From: Leptospira_A sp046736045
Lineage (GTDB): Bacteria; Spirochaetota; Leptospiria; Leptospirales; Leptospiraceae
Direction of reading: 5' to 3'
DNA length: 64,000 bases
Assembly: GCF_046736045.1 (NCBI RefSeq)
Contig: NZ_CP177134.1
Location: 2,728,001 to 2,792,000 of the forward strand
Made by a program: the position numbers and the translations under genes. The notes under the pieces are model-generated. The model saw only the letters and a program-made list of their open reading frames with translations. It had not been told where the DNA came from and searched no databases. Within the stretch, counting starts at the first letter, position 1. Every line of letters begins with the position of its first letter. This document shows positions 52,422 through 61,638 of this stretch, in pieces.

Positions 52422-53214
52422 TTTTTTGCCTAAGGTTATCTTTTATCTATGTTTTATTTTTTGTCTGTGCTTGGGTATTGATTGCAAATCGATAACATCG
52501 CCTAATCAATCAAAGTCTGTTTTGGATTCCAACCATTCTGTTATATCCAATATGGATTCGGTTGAACTGATACGAGTGAAGGAGAATGTTTGGATTCATC
52601 GCACGAGCGGAATCGTAGGCGGAGAAAAAATACCTGCCAACGGTTTGGTAGTTGTCACATCCAAGGGAATCGCTCTTGTTGATACCCCTTGGACGGAAAA
52701 ACAGACAGAAAGTCTGATTCTTCTCTTAAAGGAAAAATTCCAAAAAGAAATCCGTTTTGTAATTGTATCTCATGCTCATGAGGATCGTATTTCCGGAATC
52801 AATATATTCCTTAAAAATTCAATTCCGGTCTATAGCACCAGTTTGACGGCGAAGGAAGCGGAAAAAAACGGATTCACCAAACCTCATCCCAAATTGGACT
52901 TGGATCCAAGGATGAGTTTGGGTGATACGGGAATCGAAGTTTATTATCCGGGGCATGGGCATACCAAGGACAATATCGTTGTTTGGCTGCCCGGTTCTCA
53001 CATTCTATTCGCAGGTTGTTTGATCAAATCGTTAGATGCCAAATCACTCGGATATATTAAGGAAGCAAATCTGGATGCCTGGCCTTTGACCGCAAAGAAT
53101 CTTTTGGAAAGATACCCGGATACGGAGATTGTTGTACCGGGTCATGGAGATTGGGGAAGGTTGGATTTGATTCGTCATACCATTCGTTTATTGGATGAAC
53201 AACATTCGAAGTAG
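52405..53214 (+). CDS. Subclass B1 metallo-beta-lactamase
   Basis: 269 residues from ATG 52405, chosen because GAGGA lies five bases upstream (ATG 52393 is possible). All six B1 zinc ligands are present: H123-x-H125-x-D127 (SHAHEDRISG), H186 (GHGHTKDN), C205 (AGCLIKS) and H247 (VPGHGDWG). GCLIKS, including the substrate-binding Lys, is typical of true B1 enzymes. The N-terminus is a long hydrophobic signal ending in LGIDC, an unusual lipobox, so secretion is clear but lipidation is not. It likely hydrolyses beta-lactams in the periplasm; activity is inferred. Confidence 0.87.
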   Translation: MFSYLNFLPKVIFYLCFIFCLCLGIDCKSITSPNQSKSVLDSNHSVISNMDSVELIRVKENVWIHRTSGIVGGEKIPANGLVVVTSKGIALVDTPWTEKQTESLILLLKEKFQKEIRFVIVSHAHEDRISGINIFLKNSIPVYSTSLTAKEAEKNGFTKPHPKLDLDPRMSLGDTGIEVYYPGHGHTKDNIVVWLPGSHILFAGCLIKSLDAKSLGYIKEANLDAWPLTAKNLLERYPDTEIVVPGHGDWGRLDLIRHTIRLLDEQHSK

Positions 53215-53233
53215 AGTAATGAATGAAATGGAT

Positions 53234-54358
53234 TTACTTTCTTAAAATCCAGCCTTCACTATTGTATTTACCCGATCGCCGGACAAATAATCTTTTCTCA
53301 ACTGATACTCCCATTAACACTTGATAGATGTCCGTAAGTATCGGCCTGGAAGAATAATAACCATGCCCAAGTCCTCCGATACCGAAAACAGGTGAGTCCA
53401 CTTCGTTTACATTGATCACATCCATATCATTGAACCGAAAACATGTTCCTGCGCGACTCCCTCCATTTACTTTCTGTGAGGCGATGAGTGCGTTGTCTCC
53501 CGGTGAACAATACAAAGTTACTCTTTTGGCGGAAGAAACCAAATTGGGAGCAATCGTTGCAAATTCATTTTTATCGAAATCGGGTGCATTTAGAATCAAC
53601 TGTTCTAAAAATTTTGTTTTACCTTTTTTGACTGCGATATCAATTGCAGGCAAAACAACCTGGTGTCCCATACTATGAACTACCAAATGAATTTTTTTAT
53701 TCAATCCGGTTATCTTTGATAAAAAATCTGCAAATGGTTCCCGACTGAGTTTTGCTTCCGTGAAATTGGCTTCGTATACGGAGCGCACCATAATTTGACT
53801 GAGAATTCCCGCTTCGGTGCCCGCCGGCCAGGAATACAAAACAACTTCGCCTGGAAATTTTAAATCATAACGGATCTGTCCCGCCCTCACGGCGGCTTCT
53901 TCAAAAGGAACATTGAATCCGTGAACAAAAACCAATATTTCGTCGAAAGGATTGGTTTTGATCTTTTGATAAAAATCCTCTTCTTTTTTGTCTATTTTGC
54001 CGTTCAATTGGAAAAATGCATGTTTGTCCTGAGTATTGTCCCAAGTAATATCACCAATTGAATGTTTTGCGGGAATTCCTACGATACATTCACCGTAATG
54101 TGTTGTAATATCCGTGAAAAAACCGAAAGTCGATGAATCGCAGTTTGGTGCGGATACGGTTTGTTCCCTTCTTGTAGTTACAAAATGTATGCTTAGATTT
54201 TTTGTTTCATCAAAATTTTCTTTGGTTCTTTCATTTAAAAGCTGACCTGCCGTAGGAGGAGTCGCGCAACTTACAATAGAAAGGACAAATAGTAGTGATA
54301 AAAAAAGAAGGTAGTTGATCGATTTTGAATGGAATGTTCCTAGTAGGAATTGTTTCAT
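53234..54358 (-). CDS. DUF900 alpha/beta-hydrolase lipoprotein
   Basis: 374 residues with a signal peptide and lipobox (LSIVSC). The hydrolase core has LVFVHGFNVPFEEAA, VVLYSWPAG and the nucleophile elbow VHSMGHQVV (Ser near 229), the PF05990 pattern, and a late His in GHGYYS. Probably an esterase or lipase-like enzyme on the outer side of a membrane; substrate unknown. It is the last gene of the envelope operon; its ATG overlaps the M23 gene stop by four bases. The intervening gap to the convergent beta-lactamase holds no clear terminator. Confidence 0.82.
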   Translation of the reverse strand: MKQFLLGTFHSKSINYLLFLSLLFVLSIVSCATPPTAGQLLNERTKENFDETKNLSIHFVTTRREQTVSAPNCDSSTFGFFTDITTHYGECIVGIPAKHSIGDITWDNTQDKHAFFQLNGKIDKKEEDFYQKIKTNPFDEILVFVHGFNVPFEEAAVRAGQIRYDLKFPGEVVLYSWPAGTEAGILSQIMVRSVYEANFTEAKLSREPFADFLSKITGLNKKIHLVVHSMGHQVVLPAIDIAVKKGKTKFLEQLILNAPDFDKNEFATIAPNLVSSAKRVTLYCSPGDNALIASQKVNGGSRAGTCFRFNDMDVINVNEVDSPVFGIGGLGHGYYSSRPILTDIYQVLMGVSVEKRLFVRRSGKYNSEGWILRK

Positions 54359-55479
54359 TTATAGGAAAATCCTTTTAGTAGTTTGGAAGGGTTCATGTTC
54401 TTTCCGTCTTTGATAACTTCGAAATGCAAATGCGGGCCAAAACAATATCCGGTACATCCGGAGCGGGAGATGACTTTTCCTACGGATACATAATCTCCGA
54501 ATTTAACATACAAGCGCGAGTTATGCGCATATAAAGTCTGATATGCATTATCATGTTGGAGGATGACGGCATTTCCGTAACCACCCATCCATCCCGAATA
54601 AATCACCTTTCCCTTTCTTGCTGCCATCACCGGTTCGTAATTTGCCCGTAGATCGATCGCTTGGTGGAATTTGTATTGAGGGTAGGATCTGGTTCCCCAG
54701 CCGGAAGTAATGACTCGGGATAAAACAGGGATTTTCCAAATAGGGAGCGGATCGGGAATCACTGCACCGGGCAAAAATACCTTTTGTCCGGATTTGAATA
54801 AGTCGTAGTCTTCCAATGCATTTTCGGAGTAGATATCTTCCATCTTTACCTTGTAAAAGTCGGCAACCTTTGCAAGTGTATCTCCTTTTTTCATTTTATA
54901 AACTAAACCTTGTTTGTTGGGAATGTTTAGAATTTGGCCGGGCATTAAAGCGACTTCGGGTTGTATTCCAGAGGATCCGGCAATCGCTTCCGTGGAAACG
55001 CGAAACTTGGTCGCAATCTCCGAGAGCGTCTCATTTTTTTTAACTTTGTATTGGATGACTTTTAGTTTTTTAAGTTTGTCTTCCGCAGGGCGATCCAATT
55101 CGGCAGAACGTAAAATTGCGAATTTTTTCTCTTCCGTTTCCAAAAGATACTTTTCGTCCGCAGCTTTCGCTTCTTTGTCTTTAAAATCGTTTTCCTGGAC
55201 CTCATCTATCGTTGTGCTTGGTTCGATATCCAGATAACTTTCGCTATAGTTTGGTCTATCCCATAGAATTCCCAAAAGCAACGCGATACTGAGGGAAGAT
55301 GCGAGCAGGGGAAGGACTCGGTAGCGCTTTTTGTTTAAGTCTACCGTTCCGTGAAATACTGCTGTCTGAAGATGAAGATTGTAGAAGAACTTTCCCGGGG
55401 AAAGTTGAATGACATTTAAATTTCCCCAGCGAAGAACATGCTTACCGATCGTTGACTTTTCTGGTGATCGAAGTAGCAT
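54355..55479 (-). CDS. Membrane-anchored LysM-M23 peptidoglycan endopeptidase
   Basis: 374 residues. A cytoplasmic N-terminal tail of about 52 residues is followed by one helix (about 54-73), a Lys/Glu-rich coil (85-140), two LysM repeats (about 142-187 and 192-237) and an M23 domain with zinc ligands H272 and D276 (FHQAIDL), H319 (LYAHNS) and H350-L-H352 (GPHLHFEV). It should cut peptide cross-links in the periplasm. It directly follows the bactofilin gene (19 bases), the arrangement of shape-determining bactofilin/M23 pairs; the cytoplasmic tail could dock on bactofilin (inference). Confidence 0.92.
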   Translation of the reverse strand: MLLRSPEKSTIGKHVLRWGNLNVIQLSPGKFFYNLHLQTAVFHGTVDLNKKRYRVLPLLASSLSIALLLGILWDRPNYSESYLDIEPSTTIDEVQENDFKDKEAKAADEKYLLETEEKKFAILRSAELDRPAEDKLKKLKVIQYKVKKNETLSEIATKFRVSTEAIAGSSGIQPEVALMPGQILNIPNKQGLVYKMKKGDTLAKVADFYKVKMEDIYSENALEDYDLFKSGQKVFLPGAVIPDPLPIWKIPVLSRVITSGWGTRSYPQYKFHQAIDLRANYEPVMAARKGKVIYSGWMGGYGNAVILQHDNAYQTLYAHNSRLYVKFGDYVSVGKVISRSGCTGYCFGPHLHFEVIKDGKNMNPSKLLKGFSYK

Positions 55480-55498
55480 CTTTCAAAGTTGTGCCAGC

Positions 55499-55903
55499 TT
55501 ACTCTTTGCTGTCTAAGGACTTGATACCGCCAAACGATTCTTCAACGATTTTGCGGACATCTTTTTTCTGGCCTCCGGTAATTGTGATATTACCTTTTGC
55601 CACTACACCTTTTTGAAGTTCTAAATAAGGAGCTGTGATATCACCTAACATTCTTCCTGTTCCCTCGAGTTTTACCTCGGATTCGGCTTTTATGTTTCCG
55701 ATCAGGGTTCCTGAAATGACTACTTCACGAGCAGCAATATTGGTTTTAACTTTTCCAGTTTCACCTACTACCAGTGCGTCCTCTGTTTTGATATCTCCTT
55801 CGAATTTACCATCAATTCTAAGGGATCCTGCAATATAAAATTTTCCTTCGAAAATGGAACCAGGTCCGATTACGCTATTGATGGAGTCTTTATTGATCGC
55901 CAT
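55499..55903 (-). CDS. Bactofilin
   Basis: Polymerising cytoskeletal protein, 134 residues, with the right-handed beta-helix repeat of DUF583: GSIFEGKFYIAGSLRIDGKFEGDIKTEDALVVGETGKV with hydrophobic residues alternating throughout, and short disordered ends. AAGGAG lies six bases before the ATG. It is between PBP1A and an M23 peptidase, supporting a role in placing wall synthesis and helical shape; a Leptospira bactofilin has been linked to helix geometry as I recall. Confidence 0.95.
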   Translation of the reverse strand: MAINKDSINSVIGPGSIFEGKFYIAGSLRIDGKFEGDIKTEDALVVGETGKVKTNIAAREVVISGTLIGNIKAESEVKLEGTGRMLGDITAPYLELQKGVVAKGNITITGGQKKDVRKIVEESFGGIKSLDSKE

Positions 55904-55963
55904 TCCTACTCCTTTTTACCCTTCTGTGAGATTCGTAATTTGGGGCTTTGATGACAAGCCTTT

Positions 55964-58516
55964 TTAATAATCAATGTCCTCATCACCGCTAAAGACACTT
56001 TTCTTTTTCTTCTTTTTAAGAGATTTCACTATTTTTTCAGGAGCCGATTTGGCTACCACTGTACTTTGTTTTGGTTTTTCCTGGCGAACCGTAGTCGAGG
56101 AAGGGGAATCCGACATCCATTGCGACCCGTGGTCGGAACAAATATCTTTCGGGACAGTGCTTGGAATAAAATACTCTTCGATGAGCTCCCTGCATTGTCC
56201 ACCGGGCAATTTTCCTGACATGGTACAGACAGCCCTTCGGGAGATTTTTAAGTCGGTTGCCCAGGGAAATTCCGCTTTCGGCTCATTGTCCAGAGACCTT
56301 GCCATAAATCTTCCCCAAACAGGAGCTGCGAGCCTTCCCCCCGTCATCCCGCGTCCCAGCGAAATGGTTCCCACATCATATCCGAACCAAACGGAAGTCA
56401 CTAGTTCCGGTGTATAACCCACGAACCATGCATCTCTAAAATTATTTGTAGTTCCTGTTTTTCCATAGGCTTTTCGGGAAAGCCCGTAAGAGAGGGCTGC
56501 CTTTCCGGTTCCTTCTTTGATCACATCTTCCATCATGGAAGTGATGAGAAATGCAGCTTCCGGGGTGATCACTTGCTTTCTGTCGGATTCGTCAAATTCG
56601 GTTCTGAAGTCTTTGATGATTTTGCCTTCCTGGTTTTCGACATAGAGAACCGAGATGGGGTTTACCGTTTTTCCGCCAGAGGCAAGTGCAGCATAGGCAC
56701 GGGTCAATTCGTAAGGAGTGATTTCAAAACTCCCCAGTGATACGCTGAAATTATATGGAATGTCTCTGCCCGGAAGTTGGAGTAACCCTCGTAAGGTGTT
56801 CATGATATTGGAAAGCCCTATCTGTTCCAAAACCCGGACTGCCACCGAGTTTTTGGATTGTTCCAAAGCCTTTCTTAACAATATAAATCCGGAATATTCG
56901 GAACTGTAATTTTCAGGAGCCCATTCGTCTCCGTCTTCCATCAAATACTGCAAAGGTGAGTCCGCGAATAATGTGGCAGGAGTTACGTTTTTTTCGGGAT
57001 CGGGGTTTTTGCCGGAATAGTCCATCGCCGCAGCATATAACACCGGTTTGAATGCTGAACCGGGTTGACGGAATGCCTGGAAAGGACGAATCTGTTGGTT
57101 GTCTGAACGAAAACCTGACCCCCCTACAAGTGCGGTAATGTAACCTGTGTTTGGTCGTATGGAAATCAACGAACCTTCTACGGGAAGAAGATGATCTTGC
57201 GTGGATTGATTCGCATAATTATTGTCTAAAAAATCTCCCAGAGAATCATCTCCGGTCAGATAATTCAATGTTGTAAACGTATCCCGGATGTCTTCCTGGA
57301 ATGCAGATCGGAATGTTCTTTCCAATCGTGAGATTTTAAATTTGAAATCGGGTAAATCGTATAAATCGGCGATCACTTCATAGGCAGCACCGAAGTTATC
57401 ATCGAATGCATCGATATTACGGAATGCTCTTTGGTTTGATTCGAGGGTTTGTGCTTGGAGTGCGGGAAACATTGCTTTTTCCGCTTCCGTTTGGTGTTTG
57501 ATTTGAATGGTGGAATAAATTTTCAAACCGCCGTTGTACAATCTGTCCTTTCCTATGGAACGAATCAGATTTTTGCGGATGTACTCCGTTACATAAGGAA
57601 AACGATTCAGACGATCGGAAAACGCGGAATCATTCGGAGAACGGTTGAGATTGGTATAATAATCCAAAAGTGCAGTGTATTCTTTTTCCGCATCGGTTAC
57701 ACTCATCCTTCCGTTTTCGATCAGTTTTTTGAATACTACTTTTACCTTATTGATGCTTGAGATGGGATTGGTAAGAGGACTGAATTGTGTGGGTCTTGTA
57801 GTCAGACTTGCGAGTATTGCCGCCTCTCCCCAAGTCACATCTTGCAATTCCTTTCTGAAATAAAATCGGGAGGCAGCTCCCACTCCGATGGTTCCGTGCC
57901 CCAATGGAATTTCGTTCAAATAAACTTCTAAAATTTTATCTTTCGGATAAACTAGTTCGAGTAAAATCGCAAGCCATGCCTCTCTTGCTTTTCTTGCAAT
58001 GGATCTTTCCGTGGAAAGAAATTTCAATCTCGCTACTTGTTGCGTAATGGTCGAGGCGCCTTCTTTGACCCTGCCTGCGATCAGGTTCACAACGAATGCG
58101 CGGGCGATCCCTTTCAGATCAATCCCGCTATGGGAATAAAATTGATTGTCTTCCGTAGACAAAAAACATTGAATCACCTTGTTTTTGTTATCCGAAGAAA
58201 GGCTGGGTTCTTCTTTTTTCAGAGTATGAATGTCTACGGGGATTCTGGAAAATTTATAATATTCGGCGATAGGTTCGAACTTACCCTTTTCCGTTTGTGC
58301 ATAAAGAATGGAAGGGATATCATACATGGAAGCTTCTTTCAAACGAAAGAAATCTTTCAAAGAACCTGTGAGTAAAAAAACATTGATCCCTCCGAGTAAG
58401 AAGACTGCAATCGCTGTTTTTCTGACTACATTGCCTTCTTCCCAGATCCAGGATGTGAGATTTCTAAACCAAATGATAAATATCTTTTCGAAGAGCCCTA
58501 CAGCTTCTTGTTTCAT
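55964..58516 (-). CDS. Bifunctional penicillin-binding protein 1A
   Basis: Class A PBP of 850 residues. It has an N-terminal helix (34-50), a GT51 glycosyltransferase with STEDNQFYSHSGID and EGASTITQQVAR, then a transpeptidase with SxxK in GSAFKP (near 485), SKNSV and KTGTTNN (near 685). An insert of about 90 residues lies between the domains (including LESNQRAFRN and DDSLGDFLDNNY). The tail is Ser/Lys-rich and ends DEDIDY. It is 60 bases upstream of the bactofilin gene in the same operon. Confidence 0.95.
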   Translation of the reverse strand: MKQEAVGLFEKIFIIWFRNLTSWIWEEGNVVRKTAIAVFLLGGINVFLLTGSLKDFFRLKEASMYDIPSILYAQTEKGKFEPIAEYYKFSRIPVDIHTLKKEEPSLSSDNKNKVIQCFLSTEDNQFYSHSGIDLKGIARAFVVNLIAGRVKEGASTITQQVARLKFLSTERSIARKAREAWLAILLELVYPKDKILEVYLNEIPLGHGTIGVGAASRFYFRKELQDVTWGEAAILASLTTRPTQFSPLTNPISSINKVKVVFKKLIENGRMSVTDAEKEYTALLDYYTNLNRSPNDSAFSDRLNRFPYVTEYIRKNLIRSIGKDRLYNGGLKIYSTIQIKHQTEAEKAMFPALQAQTLESNQRAFRNIDAFDDNFGAAYEVIADLYDLPDFKFKISRLERTFRSAFQEDIRDTFTTLNYLTGDDSLGDFLDNNYANQSTQDHLLPVEGSLISIRPNTGYITALVGGSGFRSDNQQIRPFQAFRQPGSAFKPVLYAAAMDYSGKNPDPEKNVTPATLFADSPLQYLMEDGDEWAPENYSSEYSGFILLRKALEQSKNSVAVRVLEQIGLSNIMNTLRGLLQLPGRDIPYNFSVSLGSFEITPYELTRAYAALASGGKTVNPISVLYVENQEGKIIKDFRTEFDESDRKQVITPEAAFLITSMMEDVIKEGTGKAALSYGLSRKAYGKTGTTNNFRDAWFVGYTPELVTSVWFGYDVGTISLGRGMTGGRLAAPVWGRFMARSLDNEPKAEFPWATDLKISRRAVCTMSGKLPGGQCRELIEEYFIPSTVPKDICSDHGSQWMSDSPSSTTVRQEKPKQSTVVAKSAPEKIVKSLKKKKKKSVFSGDEDIDY

Positions 58517-58547
58517 AATGACTGACTTGTTTCCTAAAGTTTAAGGG

Positions 58548-59618
58548 TTATACCAGAGGGGAAAATTCTTTCATACTGTCGATTCCCTGGTAACGGAGGC
58601 CTGTATCCAAATTATAACCACCGTAGGTTTCCAAAATCTTGGATCTATTCTCCGGCGAAAAGGAATATTCATAGGCGCGGGTGAGGATTTCTTTTGCGGC
58701 ATGACTTGCCTGGTTGAGCAGGTCGATAAAAGAGTCCCGGAATACCCGTTTGGGATCGGCCGGGTAGTTCCATTGTCTTTTTTCTTCATTCATAATTTTG
58801 GGATTGATTTCACTGAGTGTAGGCAACATCAGTACGCTTGCGTTGTATTTGTGGAATGTTAGATGGTCTACCACGGAAACAATTCCTCTCATCCAGGAAC
58901 TTCTGGAATCAAGAGTGCTCGTAAACCTGTAAAACCCCATATAAGACTCGTTAAGTATATCGCCAGGAATGATTTTTCTTTCCGAGCCCAGATAGGAAGA
59001 AGCGAATTCTCCCGGAAAAGTTTCTTTTAAACAATGCAGCCAAAACTGCCAAAGGATAGGATCCATTTTGTTTTTGATCCCCACAGTTCTGTGGCGAATG
59101 TCTATATATTGGGGAAAATCATATTCGCGGGCACTCATTCCCCAGCGGTAATGGAGTAACATGGTATCCAAACCGAATTCCACCTTCATATGATTTACCT
59201 GAGCCTGGTAAGATATTTTTTTATCGTTATTATAATAATCCCCTGAGATATAAAAGATATAGGGATGAGTTTGTACATCCACAACACAATGGCATATATA
59301 ACCTAAGGCAAATGCAAGATAACGGTCCCGGTAAAGTCCCATCTCCGTTTCATTTACCTGATCCAAAAAACTGAGTATAAGTTCTGTTACACGGTGGTGA
59401 TGGGCAAGATCTCCCCAGAATGCCGCTTTTTTTGTTTTTTGAGGTCGAAGTACATGATAAAAATAAAATATATCGGGAGCGACTGCACCCAAGTTTGCAT
59501 AAGGAGCAACATCCGGCCGGTTCAGTAGTGCTGCTATTTTTCTCTGGGTCGTATTCCCGTGTTCAAGGTGTTTTTTTACCTGAGAGAGAGCTTCAATGTG
59601 GGTAATCTTTCCTGCCAT
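58548..59618 (-). CDS. Zinc-dependent phospholipase C-like protein
   Basis: 356 residues from ATG 59618, chosen because AAGGA lies just upstream and the conserved block starts there (a TTG 37 codons earlier opens the frame). HIEAL, LGAVAPDIFYF, GDLAHHHRVTELILSFL and GYICHCVVDVQTHPYIFY fit the PF00882 Zn_dep_PLPC family with many His/Asp ligands. There is no signal peptide, so if it is an enzyme it acts inside the cell. It is 31 bases upstream of PBP1A and divergent from lysA. Confidence 0.8.
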   Translation of the reverse strand: MAGKITHIEALSQVKKHLEHGNTTQRKIAALLNRPDVAPYANLGAVAPDIFYFYHVLRPQKTKKAAFWGDLAHHHRVTELILSFLDQVNETEMGLYRDRYLAFALGYICHCVVDVQTHPYIFYISGDYYNNDKKISYQAQVNHMKVEFGLDTMLLHYRWGMSAREYDFPQYIDIRHRTVGIKNKMDPILWQFWLHCLKETFPGEFASSYLGSERKIIPGDILNESYMGFYRFTSTLDSRSSWMRGIVSVVDHLTFHKYNASVLMLPTLSEINPKIMNEEKRQWNYPADPKRVFRDSFIDLLNQASHAAKEILTRAYEYSFSPENRSKILETYGGYNLDTGLRYQGIDSMKEFSPLV

Positions 59619-59676
59619 GTTTCCTTTTTTTTGACTTTTAAGAATAGAACCTATTGAAAGTTTTATCTTAATTCTT

Positions 59677-60942
59677 ATGACATCAATCGAAAAACTTAAG
59701 TTTTTAAACGAGGACCAGGTCAGGTCCATTGCAAGGGAGTTCGGAACCCCCGTATTTGTTTATTCCCAAGCCGAGATCGAAAAAAAATGCGATGAAGCTT
59801 TGTCTTTTCCAAATGCTTTCGGTTTAAATGTCCGTTATGCAATGAAAGCAAGTCCCAATGCAAATGTATTGAAGATTATGCAAAAAAAAGGAATTCTCAT
59901 TGATGCTTCCTCCGAGCATGAGGTTCACCGTGCTGTGGCTGCGGGTTTTCCCTATTCATCAATCATGATTACTTCGCAACAGCTTCCCAAAGAATTGAAA
60001 TTCTTTATAGAAAAAGGTGTTGAGTTTAATGCCTGTTCTTTGCAGCAACTGGAAGAGTTCGGAAAATTATTTCCCGGCCATTCCGTTTCCATTCGGTTCA
60101 ATCCCGGTCTAGGCTCAGGCCATACGAAAAAAACGGATGTGGGAGGAGTGACTTCCTCATTCGGGATCTGGCATGAAAAAATGCCGGAACTGAAAACAAT
60201 CGTTTCCAAATACAATTTGGTAGTAACCAAAGTGCATACTCACATCGGCTCGGGAAGTGATCCTGAAGTTTGGAAAGCAGTCGCACATTATACTTTGGAA
60301 TATGCAGAGATTTTTGAATCGGTAACTACAGTTAGCCTTGGCGGCGGATACAAAGTAGGAAGAATGGCAGATGAAAAATCCACTGATCTGCAAGTGATCG
60401 GCCAGCCGGCAAAAGAATTATTCGTTCAGTTTTCGGAAAAACACGGACGCAAATTGAAATTGGAGATAGAGCCGGGCACTTATTTGGTCGCACTCTGCGC
60501 TTCTTTGGTAACAACAGTCGATGATAAAATCGACACCGGTTCCAAGGGTTTCCGATTTTTAAAATTGGATACTGGCATGGACGCAAACACCAGGCCGTCT
60601 CTTTATGGAGCCAAACATCCGTTAGTGACAGTTTCGAAAGACGGCAAAGCCATCACTAAAACGGAAGAGTATGTAGTTGTAGGACATTGTTGTGAATCGG
60701 GTGACGTGTTCACTCAGAAAGAAGGTGGTGAACCAATCACCCGTTTGATGGCGGAAACAAACGTGGGAGATTTGGTTTCCATGGAAGCGGTAGGTGCCTA
60801 TTGTTCCAGCATGTCTACCAAGAACTATAATAGTTTTCCCGAAACTCCCGAAGTATTGGTTTTGAATTCGGGAGAGGTGAAATTGGTTCGCAAAAAACAA
60901 GAGTTAGCAGACATTTATAAGAACGAAATCAAAGTTTTATAA
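59677..60942 (+). CDS. lysA: Diaminopimelate decarboxylase
   Basis: Makes lysine from meso-diaminopimelate. The 421-residue fold-III PLP enzyme has PLP Lys K57 (VRYAMKASPN), HTHIGSG, SLGGGYKVGR, EPGTYLVA and HCCESGD with the active-site Cys. HVGSG-type and CES-type motifs fit LysA rather than arginine or ornithine decarboxylase, though the sequence is fairly divergent. Its start is 58 bases from the divergent phospholipase gene; ispD follows after three bases. Confidence 0.88.
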   Translation: MTSIEKLKFLNEDQVRSIAREFGTPVFVYSQAEIEKKCDEALSFPNAFGLNVRYAMKASPNANVLKIMQKKGILIDASSEHEVHRAVAAGFPYSSIMITSQQLPKELKFFIEKGVEFNACSLQQLEEFGKLFPGHSVSIRFNPGLGSGHTKKTDVGGVTSSFGIWHEKMPELKTIVSKYNLVVTKVHTHIGSGSDPEVWKAVAHYTLEYAEIFESVTTVSLGGGYKVGRMADEKSTDLQVIGQPAKELFVQFSEKHGRKLKLEIEPGTYLVALCASLVTTVDDKIDTGSKGFRFLKLDTGMDANTRPSLYGAKHPLVTVSKDGKAITKTEEYVVVGHCCESGDVFTQKEGGEPITRLMAETNVGDLVSMEAVGAYCSSMSTKNYNSFPETPEVLVLNSGEVKLVRKKQELADIYKNEIKVL

Positions 60943-60945
60943 TAT

Positions 60946-61638
60946 ATGCGCAATCTCTATGCAGTTATCCTTGCGGGAGGAGTGGGAACCAGGATCGGGG
61001 GAGACACCCCGAAACAATTCCTTCGTCTCGCAGGAAAGCCTTTATTCCAACATTCGATAGAAGCATTTCGCAATTGGGGATTACTAAAATCCCTTACCCT
61101 TGTTTCTCATAAAGATTGGATTTTAAAACTGGAAGAAGAAGCGGATCCGTTTTTGGAATCCAATGATAGGATTGTGGAAGGAGGGGCTTCCCGCCATCTG
61201 TCTTGTTTGGCGGGGATTTCTTCCATTCCTTTTGATGAAGAAGATATCATTTTGATTCATGATGCTGCGAGACCTTTTTTTACAGTCTCCGAATTGGACG
61301 AATTGGTAGGATCGGCACAAATCTATGGAGCATCTACTTTGGCCACTGCCGCAACGGAAACGATCGTAAGAGTGGAAAAGGATACCAATTTCACAAAAGA
61401 ATCCGTTCCCAGATCTTTGCTTTATATGGTAAAAACCCCGCAGGCGATCACGGGCAAATTATTAAAGGAGCTGCTCTCTCATACTCCGAGTGAAGATATT
61501 TCCCTTCATCCTACGGATCTATGTTCCTGGGTGGAAACTTTGGGAAAACAAACAGGGATTGTGCCCTGTTCTTCCAAAAATATAAAGATTACCACTCCGA
61601 CGGATGTAATCCTTGCAAATGAATTATTGAAATCCTAA
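60946..61638 (+). CDS. ispD: 2-C-methyl-D-erythritol 4-phosphate cytidylyltransferase
   Basis: MEP-pathway step that couples CTP to MEP. The 230-residue protein has LAGGVGTRIGGDTPKQF (CTP-binding), VEGGASRHLSCLAG, IHDAARPFF and NIKITTPTDV, all IspD features. The ribitol-5-phosphate cytidylyltransferase family is close and cannot be wholly excluded. Its stop codon overlaps that of the convergent PilZ gene. ispF is not adjacent. Confidence 0.88.
   Translation: MRNLYAVILAGGVGTRIGGDTPKQFLRLAGKPLFQHSIEAFRNWGLLKSLTLVSHKDWILKLEEEADPFLESNDRIVEGGASRHLSCLAGISSIPFDEEDIILIHDAARPFFTVSELDELVGSAQIYGASTLATAATETIVRVEKDTNFTKESVPRSLLYMVKTPQAITGKLLKELLSHTPSEDISLHPTDLCSWVETLGKQTGIVPCSSKNIKITTPTDVILANELLKS

Noticed and set aside
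49615..53214. Operon of two MBL-fold genes as a duplicated pair
   Set aside because: The two differ in zinc motifs and length (UlaG-like versus B1), so they are not recent duplicates.
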